Below are positions 9,483 to 16,771 of a stretch of DNA of 64,000 bases, piece after piece. A program made the position numbers and the translations under genes. Each line of letters opens with the position of its first letter. Position 1 is the first letter of the stretch. The notes below the pieces were generated by a model that was given only the letters and a program-made list of their open reading frames with translations, made no database searches and had not been told where the DNA came from. This stretch comes from Candidatus Sulfuricurvum sp. RIFRC-1 (GTDB lineage: Bacteria; Campylobacterota; Campylobacteria; Campylobacterales; Sulfurimonadaceae), in assembly GCF_000310245.1 (NCBI RefSeq), contig NC_020505.1, positions 930,001 through 994,000 of the forward strand. The letters run 5' to 3'.

Positions 9483-9779
9483 ATGCAAGAGATTCGACCA
9501 TCCACCCATCCGGGTATCATTCTAAAGCTCGAATTCGCCGAACCGCTTGGGCTTACGCAGGCACGCATGGCAGAAGACCTCGGAGTAGGGATTAAGACCC
9601 TGAGCGAGCTTTATAACCAAAAACGCGGTATCAGTGCGGTAATGGCACTCAAACTCTCGGAGTATTTTGGGACGACTCCGCAGTTTTGGATGACATTGCA
9701 GGATAATTTTGATTTGTATCAAGCCTATATGCAAGAAAAAACGTCAATTCAAAAGATTAAAAAATTGCAAGTGGCGTAA
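9483..9779 (+). CDS. higA: HigA-family addiction-module antitoxin, apparently orphan
   Basis: The 98-residue protein matches HigA/VapI-type antitoxins. It opens with the family's RPSTHPGIILKLEF, then a Cro/C1 helix-turn-helix (about 24-70, LTQARMAEDLGVGIKTLSEL...) and the FGTTPQFWMTLQDNFDLYQA segment. HigA proteins neutralise the HigB mRNA endonuclease and repress their own promoter. HigB is normally encoded immediately upstream, but no HigB-like frame exists within 400 bases on either side. The repeat-bounded membrane-protein cassette occupies that place. The ribosome site AAAGGA is good, so it is probably expressed. Confidence 0.85.
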   Translation: MQEIRPSTHPGIILKLEFAEPLGLTQARMAEDLGVGIKTLSELYNQKRGISAVMALKLSEYFGTTPQFWMTLQDNFDLYQAYMQEKTSIQKIKKLQVA

Positions 9780-9792
9780 AAAATTCTCTATT

Positions 9793-9870
9793 TTGAAAAT
9801 AAAAAGTTTCAAAAATACAAATTGAATATAAAAAACTTCAAAAACTAAAATTGAATATAAAAATATTCAA
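9793..9870 (+). repeat. Three 29-bp-period palindromic repeats upstream of the SatD-like gene
   Basis: TTGAA-N10-TTCAA occurs at 9793-9812, 9822-9841 and 9851-9870, with starts exactly 29 bases apart. The interior is TATAAAAA-like and the linker A-rich. The last copy ends next to the presumed -35 region of the following gene. The array resembles an operator or UP-like element. Two more copies with the same period lie at 11054-11102. Confidence 0.85.
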
Positions 9871-9893
9871 AAATACCACTTTTTTCTTTTGAA

Positions 9894-9902
9894 TGCTATA
9901 AT
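9894..9902 (+). promoter_or_regulatory. Extended -10 promoter of the SatD-like gene
   Basis: TGCTATAAT is a perfect extended -10 element. No -35 match is seen, as expected for this class. A start near 9909 gives a 27-base leader to the ATG at 9936, with GAGGAT as ribosome site. The 29-bp repeats lie just upstream, where a regulator could activate or block. Confidence 0.6.
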
Positions 9903-9935
9903 GAGCTCATTAAGAAGTAGCATTGAGGATTATAG

Positions 9936-10556
9936 ATGCAATATATTTTAATGGGTGACGTGATTAAGAGTCGACAAAAAGATTCTGAACTTCTATGGAA
10001 TGATCTAAACGAAATTGTTGAAAAAGCAAATGATACATTCGCAACAGATATTTTGTCACCTTTACAGATAAAAATCGGTGATGAATTTCAGGTTGTGATG
10101 AAAGATATAGCTTCAACATTACAACTGCTTTATTATCTTAATATTTACTTCACCTATAAAAGTATAAAAGTTCGTTTTGCAATAGGGTATGGAGATATTG
10201 AAACGGTTATAAATAGCTCTTCAGCAAACAATATGATGGGCAAAGGGTTGACAGAGACTTATGAAATATTAAATGATAAAAAAGATTCTAACCGTTATCG
10301 CTTTTATATTCAAGAGAATAAAAATATTGAAATTGCTTTGAATAGTATCGGTTTATTGTTAAGTGAAATCGAAGAGATGAAAGTTTCGAAAAAACAATCT
10401 GAATATTTATATCGCAAAGTAGTATTGCATCAAGAAATTGATCAAATAGCTGAGTCTATGCAAGTCTCGGAGAGATCGGTTTATGGGTATGAAAAGAGGT
10501 CGCATTACAAATTGTTTCATAAAATATTTGTTTCTATCGAGGAGATATTGCGATGA
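9936..10556 (+). CDS. SatD-family protein: cyclase-like domain plus helix-turn-helix
   Basis: The 206-residue protein starts with the SatD-family pattern MGDVIKSR (6-13) and has IKIGDEFQVV (45-54) on a predicted beta hairpin, then RFAIGYGDIET (80-90) and MMGKGLTETYEIL (100-112). The order Asp-strand, GDE hairpin, GIGxGEI strand and G-x-A/T helix is like class III nucleotide cyclase or GGDEF palm domains. Residues about 150-188 form a sigma-like helix-turn-helix (IAESMQVSERSVYGYEK). SatD proteins have no established biochemical activity. The stop overlaps the next start by four bases (ATGA). The gene is strongly AT-rich relative to polA and gdhA, suggesting transfer. Confidence 0.75.
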   Translation: MQYILMGDVIKSRQKDSELLWNDLNEIVEKANDTFATDILSPLQIKIGDEFQVVMKDIASTLQLLYYLNIYFTYKSIKVRFAIGYGDIETVINSSSANNMMGKGLTETYEILNDKKDSNRYRFYIQENKNIEIALNSIGLLLSEIEEMKVSKKQSEYLYRKVVLHQEIDQIAESMQVSERSVYGYEKRSHYKLFHKIFVSIEEILR

Positions 10557-11050
10557 TAGATATTTTATTTAAATTTTTAGATGAAGTTTCATTAATAGCC
10601 TTAACATATATAATTTTGACAAATTTTGGTAATTTTATAGCTCAAAAAATTCTTTCTAAGCGTAGTAGACAATCAAAAAAATTAAAAATTAAATATATTA
10701 AAAATGAAAATGGTAAAAAAATATTACTTAATCGAAACGATGAAACAGAAACGTCATTTAAAAATGGACAATTAATTGGAACATTAGAACGTTTAACGAT
10801 TTTTATTGGTATTGTTATTCAGGAATGGTCTTTGGTGGCAGTAATAATAGCATTGAAGACAATTGCACGATATAAAGAATTGGATGATCAAGATAAATCG
10901 GAATATTTTTTGATAGGCTCTTTATTTAGTATGTTATGGGCAATTACAATTGCTATTATAGTCTTTTACCTAATTAAAGAGACCGCATGTTTTGAACAAC
11001 TAAAGTTTTTAGTTGATGATAAAACGATGAATGTCAAAATTATTTCATAA
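10553..11050 (+). CDS. Membrane protein resembling the C-terminal half of DUF3307 proteins
   Basis: The 165-residue protein has a membrane helix near 10-32, a basic Lys-rich cytoplasmic segment (about 35-85) and two C-terminal helices (about 92-118 and 134-156). The pattern GQLIGTLERL followed by ALKTIARYKELDDQDKSEYFLIGSL is typical of the tail of DUF3307 membrane proteins that neighbour SatD-family genes in many bacteria. The usual N-terminal DUF3307 half is missing, and the start is fixed by a four-base overlap with the SatD-like gene. Function unknown; an effector or sensor at the membrane is possible. Confidence 0.65.
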   Translation: MIDILFKFLDEVSLIALTYIILTNFGNFIAQKILSKRSRQSKKLKIKYIKNENGKKILLNRNDETETSFKNGQLIGTLERLTIFIGIVIQEWSLVAVIIALKTIARYKELDDQDKSEYFLIGSLFSMLWAITIAIIVFYLIKETACFEQLKFLVDDKTMNVKIIS

Positions 11051-11053
11051 TAA

Positions 11054-11102
11054 ATTGAATATAAAAAGCTTCAAAAATAAAAATTGAATATAAAAACATT
11101 CA
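11054..11102 (+). repeat. Two 29-bp-period palindromic repeats in front of gdhA
   Basis: TTGAA-N10-TTCAA at 11054-11073 and 11083-11102, again exactly 29 bases apart, with the same TATAAAAA interior as the copies at 9793-9870. They fill nearly the whole gap between the membrane-protein gene and the gdhA ribosome site (GGGGAGAG at 11106). A regulator binding here would also affect gdhA. Confidence 0.85.
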
Positions 11103-11118
11103 AAATGGGGAGAGTTGC

Positions 11119-12471
11119 ATGGTCGAAAAAATCTTAGCCAATCTCGAAAAATCCAATTGTGTGAGTGATGATACATTTCTGCAAGCGGTGAGTGAAGTCC
11201 TTACTTCACTGGAGCCAATCGTTAAAAGCGATCCGCGCTATGAGCAGTTCGCCATTTTGGAACGTTTGGTAACTCCTGATCGTGTTATCCAGTTTAAAGT
11301 TCAATGGCTCGATGATAACAATCAAGTTCATATCAACAACGGCTACCGTATCCAGTTTAACAATTCTCTCGGACCCTACAAAGGGGGATTGCGGTTTCAT
11401 CCCAGTGTCACGACGGGGGTTTTGAAATTTTTAGCGTTCGAGCAGATTTTTAAAAACTCTTTGACGGGTCTTCCGATCGGCGGAGCCAAGGGGGGAAGTG
11501 ATTTCGATCCCAAAGGTAAAAGCGATTTCGAGATTATGAAGTTTTGTCATGCCTTTATGCGTGAACTTCACCCTTATATCGGTGCACGTGTCGATGTTCC
11601 GGCGGGTGATATCGGAGTAGGGAGCCGTGAGATCGGATACCTGTTTGGAGAGTACAAACACATTACCCGAAATTATGACGGGGTACTCAGCGGCAAACCG
11701 TATGCTTTCGGCGGATCACTCATGCGTCCGCAGGCGACGGGATACGGCGTCGTCTATTTTGCACGGGAAATGTTAAAAGAAGAGTTGCAAGAGGCATTGG
11801 AAGGGAAAATATGTACGGTGAGCGGTGCGGGGAATGTCGCCCTTCATACCATCGAAAAACTTCAACAGTTGGGTGCCATTGTGGTGACATGCAGTGATAG
11901 TTATGGGACGATCTATGATTCGAACGGGATTGATTTGCCCCTATTACGACATCTCAAAGATGAGGGGAAACGGCTCTCATTGGAAGGGTATGTTCGAGAA
12001 ATCCCTCATGCTGTGTATACCAAAAAATCAGATTACCCTAAAGACGGACATGCGGTTTGGAATTATCCGTGTTTCGCGGCATTTCCGTGTGCGACACAAA
12101 ATGAACTTAGTGTATCCGATGCACAAAAATTAATAGAGAATGGATGCGTTGCAGTAGTGGAAGGGGCGAATATGCCGACGGAGCCCGAAGCCATCGCACT
12201 CTTACAGCAAGAAGGTGTGTTGTTTTCCCCGGGCAAAGCATCGAATGCCGGAGGGGTAGCAGTCAGTGAGTTTGAGATGTCCCAAAATGCCTCAATGGAG
12301 AAATGGGATTTTGATAAAGTGGATCGTAAACTCGATGAATTGATGCGTCAGATATACAAACGGGTTTCACTCACGGCAAAAGAGTACGGAGTGGAACGAA
12401 ACTTCGTTGACGGAGCGAATATTGCGGCCTTTAAACGGATTGCAGAGGCTATGTTGCTTGAGGGAGTTTGA
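11119..12471 (+). CDS. gdhA: NADP-type glutamate dehydrogenase
   Basis: The 450-residue product has the length of hexameric bacterial GDH. Conserved segments include GPYKGGLRFHPSV (substrate-binding Lys), PIGGAKGGSDFDPKGKSD, the PAGDIGVG loop and the Rossmann segment TVSGAGNVALHTIEKL for the cofactor. It makes glutamate from 2-oxoglutarate and ammonium in the cytoplasm. NADP preference is inferred from similarity to the short biosynthetic class. A GGGGAGAG ribosome site precedes the ATG. The only upstream sequence is the palindromic repeat pair, so its transcription may depend on the module before it. Confidence 0.95.
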   Translation: MVEKILANLEKSNCVSDDTFLQAVSEVLTSLEPIVKSDPRYEQFAILERLVTPDRVIQFKVQWLDDNNQVHINNGYRIQFNNSLGPYKGGLRFHPSVTTGVLKFLAFEQIFKNSLTGLPIGGAKGGSDFDPKGKSDFEIMKFCHAFMRELHPYIGARVDVPAGDIGVGSREIGYLFGEYKHITRNYDGVLSGKPYAFGGSLMRPQATGYGVVYFAREMLKEELQEALEGKICTVSGAGNVALHTIEKLQQLGAIVVTCSDSYGTIYDSNGIDLPLLRHLKDEGKRLSLEGYVREIPHAVYTKKSDYPKDGHAVWNYPCFAAFPCATQNELSVSDAQKLIENGCVAVVEGANMPTEPEAIALLQQEGVLFSPGKASNAGGVAVSEFEMSQNASMEKWDFDKVDRKLDELMRQIYKRVSLTAKEYGVERNFVDGANIAAFKRIAEAMLLEGV

Positions 12472-12544
12472 GTATTAATTTTTAATTAACAAATATTTAC
12501 CCAACACCCACTACAATACCAAATATTTTTCACATAGGTTACCC

Positions 12545-15500
12545 ATGAACAAAGTTCTCTCATTTCTAAGCTCCATGAAAACCATGGCAGCTCTTATGCT
12601 CGTTTTTGCCGTTGCAATCGGCTATGCTACATTTGTCGAAAATGATTATGGCTCTATGACAGCCAAAGCTGATATTTATAACGCACGTTGGTTTGAGATT
12701 CTTCTTGCATTATTGGCAGTCAATTTGACGCTCAATATTATAAATTTCAACATGGCACGTCGTGGTAAATGGCTCGTATTTACCTTTCATGTCGCTTTTT
12801 TGATTATCCTCGTCGGTGCGGCGGTAACCCGTTACATGGGATATGAGGGGGCGATGCATATTCGTGAAGGTGAGAGCAGCGATGTGATCATCAGTGCTGA
12901 GCCATACGTAACGTTTAACGTAGTCAAAGGTGAGAAAACTTTTGATTTCAAAGAGAATCTTTTTCTCTCGAAACGTACTTCCAACCATTTTGAGCGAATT
13001 TTGGACGTTGATGGCGAACAAATTCATGTGAAGCTAGAGAGCTACATGGGTGATGCCCATTATGAAGCAGTTGCAGATCCAAAAGGGTCTCCACTTTTCA
13101 ACCTAATGGTTACCGGAGCACAGGGGGCACAGCAAGTATCCCTTAAAAAAGGTGAGTTTGTTGAAGCGAACGATATCGTAATCGATTTTGACTCCAACAA
13201 AACCTTTGATAAACCGGTGATTGCGTTAAGTGTTGAAGGTGAGAAGGCGTATGTCACGACTCCGGCTGCTCTTTCGACGCTTAGTATGGACACTCAGCAG
13301 ACGGCTTCTTTGAATGCAGGTAAACACGAAATACTGAAACGTACTTTGTTCCAAAGTGCCCAAAGCGGGTTTGTTTTCCGTGATTTCCTCCCTAAAGCAT
13401 CGATGCAGTTGGTATCGAAGCCTGCGAAAGGGCCTATGGTGCAGGGAGAGGACGCTATTACTTTAACGCTCTCACGTGCAGATAAAAAAGAGAGCATCGT
13501 GGTACTTGGATCTGTTGGAGAGATTGGAGAAGGCAAAAAGGTCGCTTTGGATGATATGGTCATTGAGGTTGCCTACGGCTCAATCGAACGTAAAATTCCA
13601 TTTGCAGTTGCATTGCGCGATTTTGAGTTAGAACGTTATCCAGGATCAATGTCTCCGGCATCGTACGCAAGTGAAGTGAGTGTGATCGATGCTGCCAATC
13701 AGGAAAAATTTGATTTTCGTATCTACATGAACCATATTCTTGATTACCAAGGGTACCGTTTCTTCCAATCGTCATTCGATCAGGATGAACTCGGAACCGT
13801 TCTCTCCGTTAATCGTGATCCGGGGACGCTGATTACCTATATCGGCTATTTATTACTTGCTATCGGTATGTTTGGCGTATTAATCGTGAAAAATGGTCGA
13901 TTTGCAGCTTTGGGTGAAAAACTCAAATCTTTGGATACGAAAAAAGCAGCCGCAGCTTTGGCGATCATCGTTATGGCGTTGGGGACAACCAACTCTATCG
14001 CTGCCGAAGATGAAAATCCGGTCATTAAAGTTGCCAAAGGATTTGATAAAACGCATGCCGATAAATTCGGTCATTTGATCGTTCAAGATTCCAGCGGACG
14101 TATGAAACCGATGGATACGCTAAGCCATGAAATCTTGGCAAAACTAAACCGAAACGATACGTTTATGGGGCTCTCTTCCAATCAAGTGGTTCTTGGGATG
14201 ATGCTTCGTCCCGATGCGTGGCGTGAGATTGCGATTATCCGTACAGGAGACAAAGAGGTCAATAAACTGATCGGACTCCCTGAAGGGGCTAAAACGGCTG
14301 CATTTGCACAGTTTTTTGAATTTCCCGATGAGATCAGCGGATACAAACTCGCGCAGCTCGTTGATGAAGCCAACCGTAAAGCACCGGGTAAACGCGATAA
14401 GTTCGATAAAGCATTGTTGCAGGTGGATGAACGGGTAAATGTCGCCTATATGGTGTATACCGGATCATTGGTACGTATGTGGCCTAAAGCAAATGATAAA
14501 AATCACAAATGGGATGCAACCATCGAAGCCTTACAAGGTTTGAGTCCGAAAGAATCCGAAATGGTCCGTCTTTTGGCTATCGGATATTTTGGCTCGATTG
14601 ATGAAGCGATGAAGAGCGGTGATTGGAAGAAGGCGGATGAAGCATTAGCGCGTATCGATAAATTTCAACGATTTGTCGGGGCAAGTGTCTATCCGAACGA
14701 TACCAAGTCAAAAGTGGAGATTTTCTACAACAAAGCGAATGTTTTCGAACAATTATGGCCTCTGTATTTCGTAGTCGGATTCACATTGCTCATCTTGTCT
14801 TTTATCAAAATTATCAAACCGGCTTTCCGAGAAGAGTGGTTGAGTAAAGTCTCTTTTTCTCTGTTGGTTCTTTTCTTTGCGGCACACACTGCAGGTTTAG
14901 TTATGCGTTGGTACATCTCAGGACATGCTCCGTGGTCAAACGGCTATGAGTCGATGATCTATATCGGGTGGGCGAGCGTACTCGCCGGATTCATTTTCTC
15001 TAAACGCTCTATGATGACAATGGCGGCAACGGCGATTATGACAGGGCTTATCCTCTTTGTTGCTCATCTCAACTGGATGGACCCTCAGGTGACAAACCTC
15101 GTTCCGGTTCTTCAATCGTATTGGCTGGCTATTCACGTTGCGATGATTACGGCGAGTTACGGCTTCCTCGGTTTGGGAGCGTTGCTCGGGATGATTACCC
15201 TTATACTTTTCATCCTGAAAAATGAAAAAAATTCGAATCGTTTGAACCTCGCGATTAAAGAGCTTAATGCCATCAATGAAATGAGTCTTATCGTCGGTTT
15301 GGTCCTTCTAACCATTGGGAACTTTCTCGGGGGAGTCTGGGCGAATGAGAGTTGGGGACGTTACTGGGGATGGGACCCGAAAGAGACGTGGGCGCTCGTA
15401 ACTATTTTGGTTTATGCTGTGGTTATCCACTTACGCATGATTAAAGGCGCTTACAGTGACTATATCTTTAGTGTGGTATCATTACTGGCATTTACTGCGG

Positions 15501-15655
15501 TGTTAATGACCTATTTCGGGGTGAACTATTATCTTGCCGGTATGCACTCGTATGCAAAAGGTGACCCTGTCCCGGTACCGGATTTTGTACCGTGGACCTA
15601 TGCTGTAATTGCTATCGTTATTGCGATGGCTTATCCGAAACGGAGTACACGATAA
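12545..15655 (+). CDS. ccsBA: Fused cytochrome c synthase CcsBA (ResB-CcsA)
   Basis: The 1036-residue protein fuses a ResB/CcsB part (N-terminal helices followed by a large periplasmic beta region, about 1-455), a linker domain (about 475-720) and a polytopic CcsA part (about 735-1036). The haem-handling WWD motif is clear (WANESWGRYWGWDPKETW, from W932). Flanking His residues occur in the HTAGLVMRWYISGH and AGMHSYAKG segments. System II proteins carry haem to the periplasm and attach it to CXXCH motifs of apocytochromes. The fused form is characteristic of Campylobacterota. The next gene starts immediately at its stop. Confidence 0.96.
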   Translation: MNKVLSFLSSMKTMAALMLVFAVAIGYATFVENDYGSMTAKADIYNARWFEILLALLAVNLTLNIINFNMARRGKWLVFTFHVAFLIILVGAAVTRYMGYEGAMHIREGESSDVIISAEPYVTFNVVKGEKTFDFKENLFLSKRTSNHFERILDVDGEQIHVKLESYMGDAHYEAVADPKGSPLFNLMVTGAQGAQQVSLKKGEFVEANDIVIDFDSNKTFDKPVIALSVEGEKAYVTTPAALSTLSMDTQQTASLNAGKHEILKRTLFQSAQSGFVFRDFLPKASMQLVSKPAKGPMVQGEDAITLTLSRADKKESIVVLGSVGEIGEGKKVALDDMVIEVAYGSIERKIPFAVALRDFELERYPGSMSPASYASEVSVIDAANQEKFDFRIYMNHILDYQGYRFFQSSFDQDELGTVLSVNRDPGTLITYIGYLLLAIGMFGVLIVKNGRFAALGEKLKSLDTKKAAAALAIIVMALGTTNSIAAEDENPVIKVAKGFDKTHADKFGHLIVQDSSGRMKPMDTLSHEILAKLNRNDTFMGLSSNQVVLGMMLRPDAWREIAIIRTGDKEVNKLIGLPEGAKTAAFAQFFEFPDEISGYKLAQLVDEANRKAPGKRDKFDKALLQVDERVNVAYMVYTGSLVRMWPKANDKNHKWDATIEALQGLSPKESEMVRLLAIGYFGSIDEAMKSGDWKKADEALARIDKFQRFVGASVYPNDTKSKVEIFYNKANVFEQLWPLYFVVGFTLLILSFIKIIKPAFREEWLSKVSFSLLVLFFAAHTAGLVMRWYISGHAPWSNGYESMIYIGWASVLAGFIFSKRSMMTMAATAIMTGLILFVAHLNWMDPQVTNLVPVLQSYWLAIHVAMITASYGFLGLGALLGMITLILFILKNEKNSNRLNLAIKELNAINEMSLIVGLVLLTIGNFLGGVWANESWGRYWGWDPKETWALVTILVYAVVIHLRMIKGAYSDYIFSVVSLLAFTAVLMTYFGVNYYLAGMHSYAKGDPVPVPDFVPWTYAVIAIVIAMAYPKRSTR

Positions 15656-16756
15656 ATGAGCGAAGCGTTAAAAGAACTTTTTGACGCGTATAAACATCTC
15701 CCCGTTGGGGTGATGTTTTTTAAAGAACATAAACTTTTTTTTGTAAATGATCATCTGCGTACGGTTTTGCTTCTTCAGAATCTCGGGAGTGATGAAGTTA
15801 TCCATATCATAGGGGATATGGTCGGACTTGAGAATGCCTCACACGAATCTCTTTGTGATTTTTTATCTTGCAACGGCTTTTTTCTTTATCGTGATCGGAT
15901 ATTACAGATCGATCAACAACATTTTGATAATACCGATGTTTTTGTGATTGTCCGCGTAACCGATGAATCGATTAATACTATCGATAAAACACGTTCTTTG
16001 AGAGAACTGCGTCAAGATAAAATAACCGTTGATGCCAAACTAAGTGACGATTCTTATCAATTATTGAATAAAGCATTGGGGAATTGGGAAAAGAACCATT
16101 TCCCATCGGTAGTATTGTATAAGGGGATTCCGATCAAAGGAGATTGTACAATCGTCCATGCTCACAATGGGGAAATTGCGATCAGAGTTGAAAAGAAACA
16201 GCTTTCCGCAGCTGCGATCGGTATTTTATGGCTCATTGGCAGCAATCGGGAAAAAATGCTTTCGGGTGAAGTGAGCAAATACGATTTGAATCAATCGGTA
16301 GTGTGGTTAAAAAATCTTCAGATGGTTGCAGATGGTTTCCATATACGTCAGGTTATACGTTACGGTGCCTCTTTGGAAGATAAAATGATGCTGAGCATTA
16401 ACGGTAAAAGATATACCTCTTCTTTACATGATGTTTCGGAAAAAGGGGTATCGATTCAAACGGACGATGCGGCACTTTTAATTGCTTTATCCTCAGCAAA
16501 GGGGAAAACTCTGAATGCGGAGCTGAGTTTTGCAAATATCACAATAACGGTTCACGCGGTTTGGCTTTATACCATCGCATTAGAAGCGGGAACGCTGATG
16601 AAAACGGCTTTTACCATCGGATATGATCTGCATAATGGAAGCTTGTTGCGTGAATGGCTGAACTCTAAACAACTTCAACTGATTAAAGAAGTACGTACTT
16701 TTGTCCAAATGATACCTGCACCGCCAATAAACGAAGAGTCGGAGTGGGTTATCTAA
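15656..16756 (+). CDS. PAS-like and PilZ-like signalling protein
   Basis: The 366-residue protein begins on the base after the ccsBA stop. Residues about 1-110 look like a PAS fold (LPVGVMFFKEHKLFFVND...). The C-terminal part (about 225-350) resembles PilZ in having an upstream arginine pair followed by SSLHDVSEKGVSIQTDD and a later TAFTIGYDLHNGSLLREWL segment. PilZ domains bind c-di-GMP, but the canonical RxxxR and D/NxSxxG motifs are only partly recognisable here. No membrane helix. Probably a cytoplasmic sensor or effector; target unknown. Confidence 0.5.
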   Translation: MSEALKELFDAYKHLPVGVMFFKEHKLFFVNDHLRTVLLLQNLGSDEVIHIIGDMVGLENASHESLCDFLSCNGFFLYRDRILQIDQQHFDNTDVFVIVRVTDESINTIDKTRSLRELRQDKITVDAKLSDDSYQLLNKALGNWEKNHFPSVVLYKGIPIKGDCTIVHAHNGEIAIRVEKKQLSAAAIGILWLIGSNREKMLSGEVSKYDLNQSVVWLKNLQMVADGFHIRQVIRYGASLEDKMMLSINGKRYTSSLHDVSEKGVSIQTDDAALLIALSSAKGKTLNAELSFANITITVHAVWLYTIALEAGTLMKTAFTIGYDLHNGSLLREWLNSKQLQLIKEVRTFVQMIPAPPINEESEWVI

Positions 16757-16771
16757 ACGAAATTTTCTTTT

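Noticed and set aside
9793-11102. 29-bp repeats as a CRISPR array
   Set aside because: The unit repeats directly with a 29-base period and has no unique spacers, and no cas gene is near.
9781-11110. Repeat array as a replication origin with iterons
   Set aside because: No initiator gene, no DnaA boxes noticed and no partition genes. Location upstream of promoters fits regulation better.
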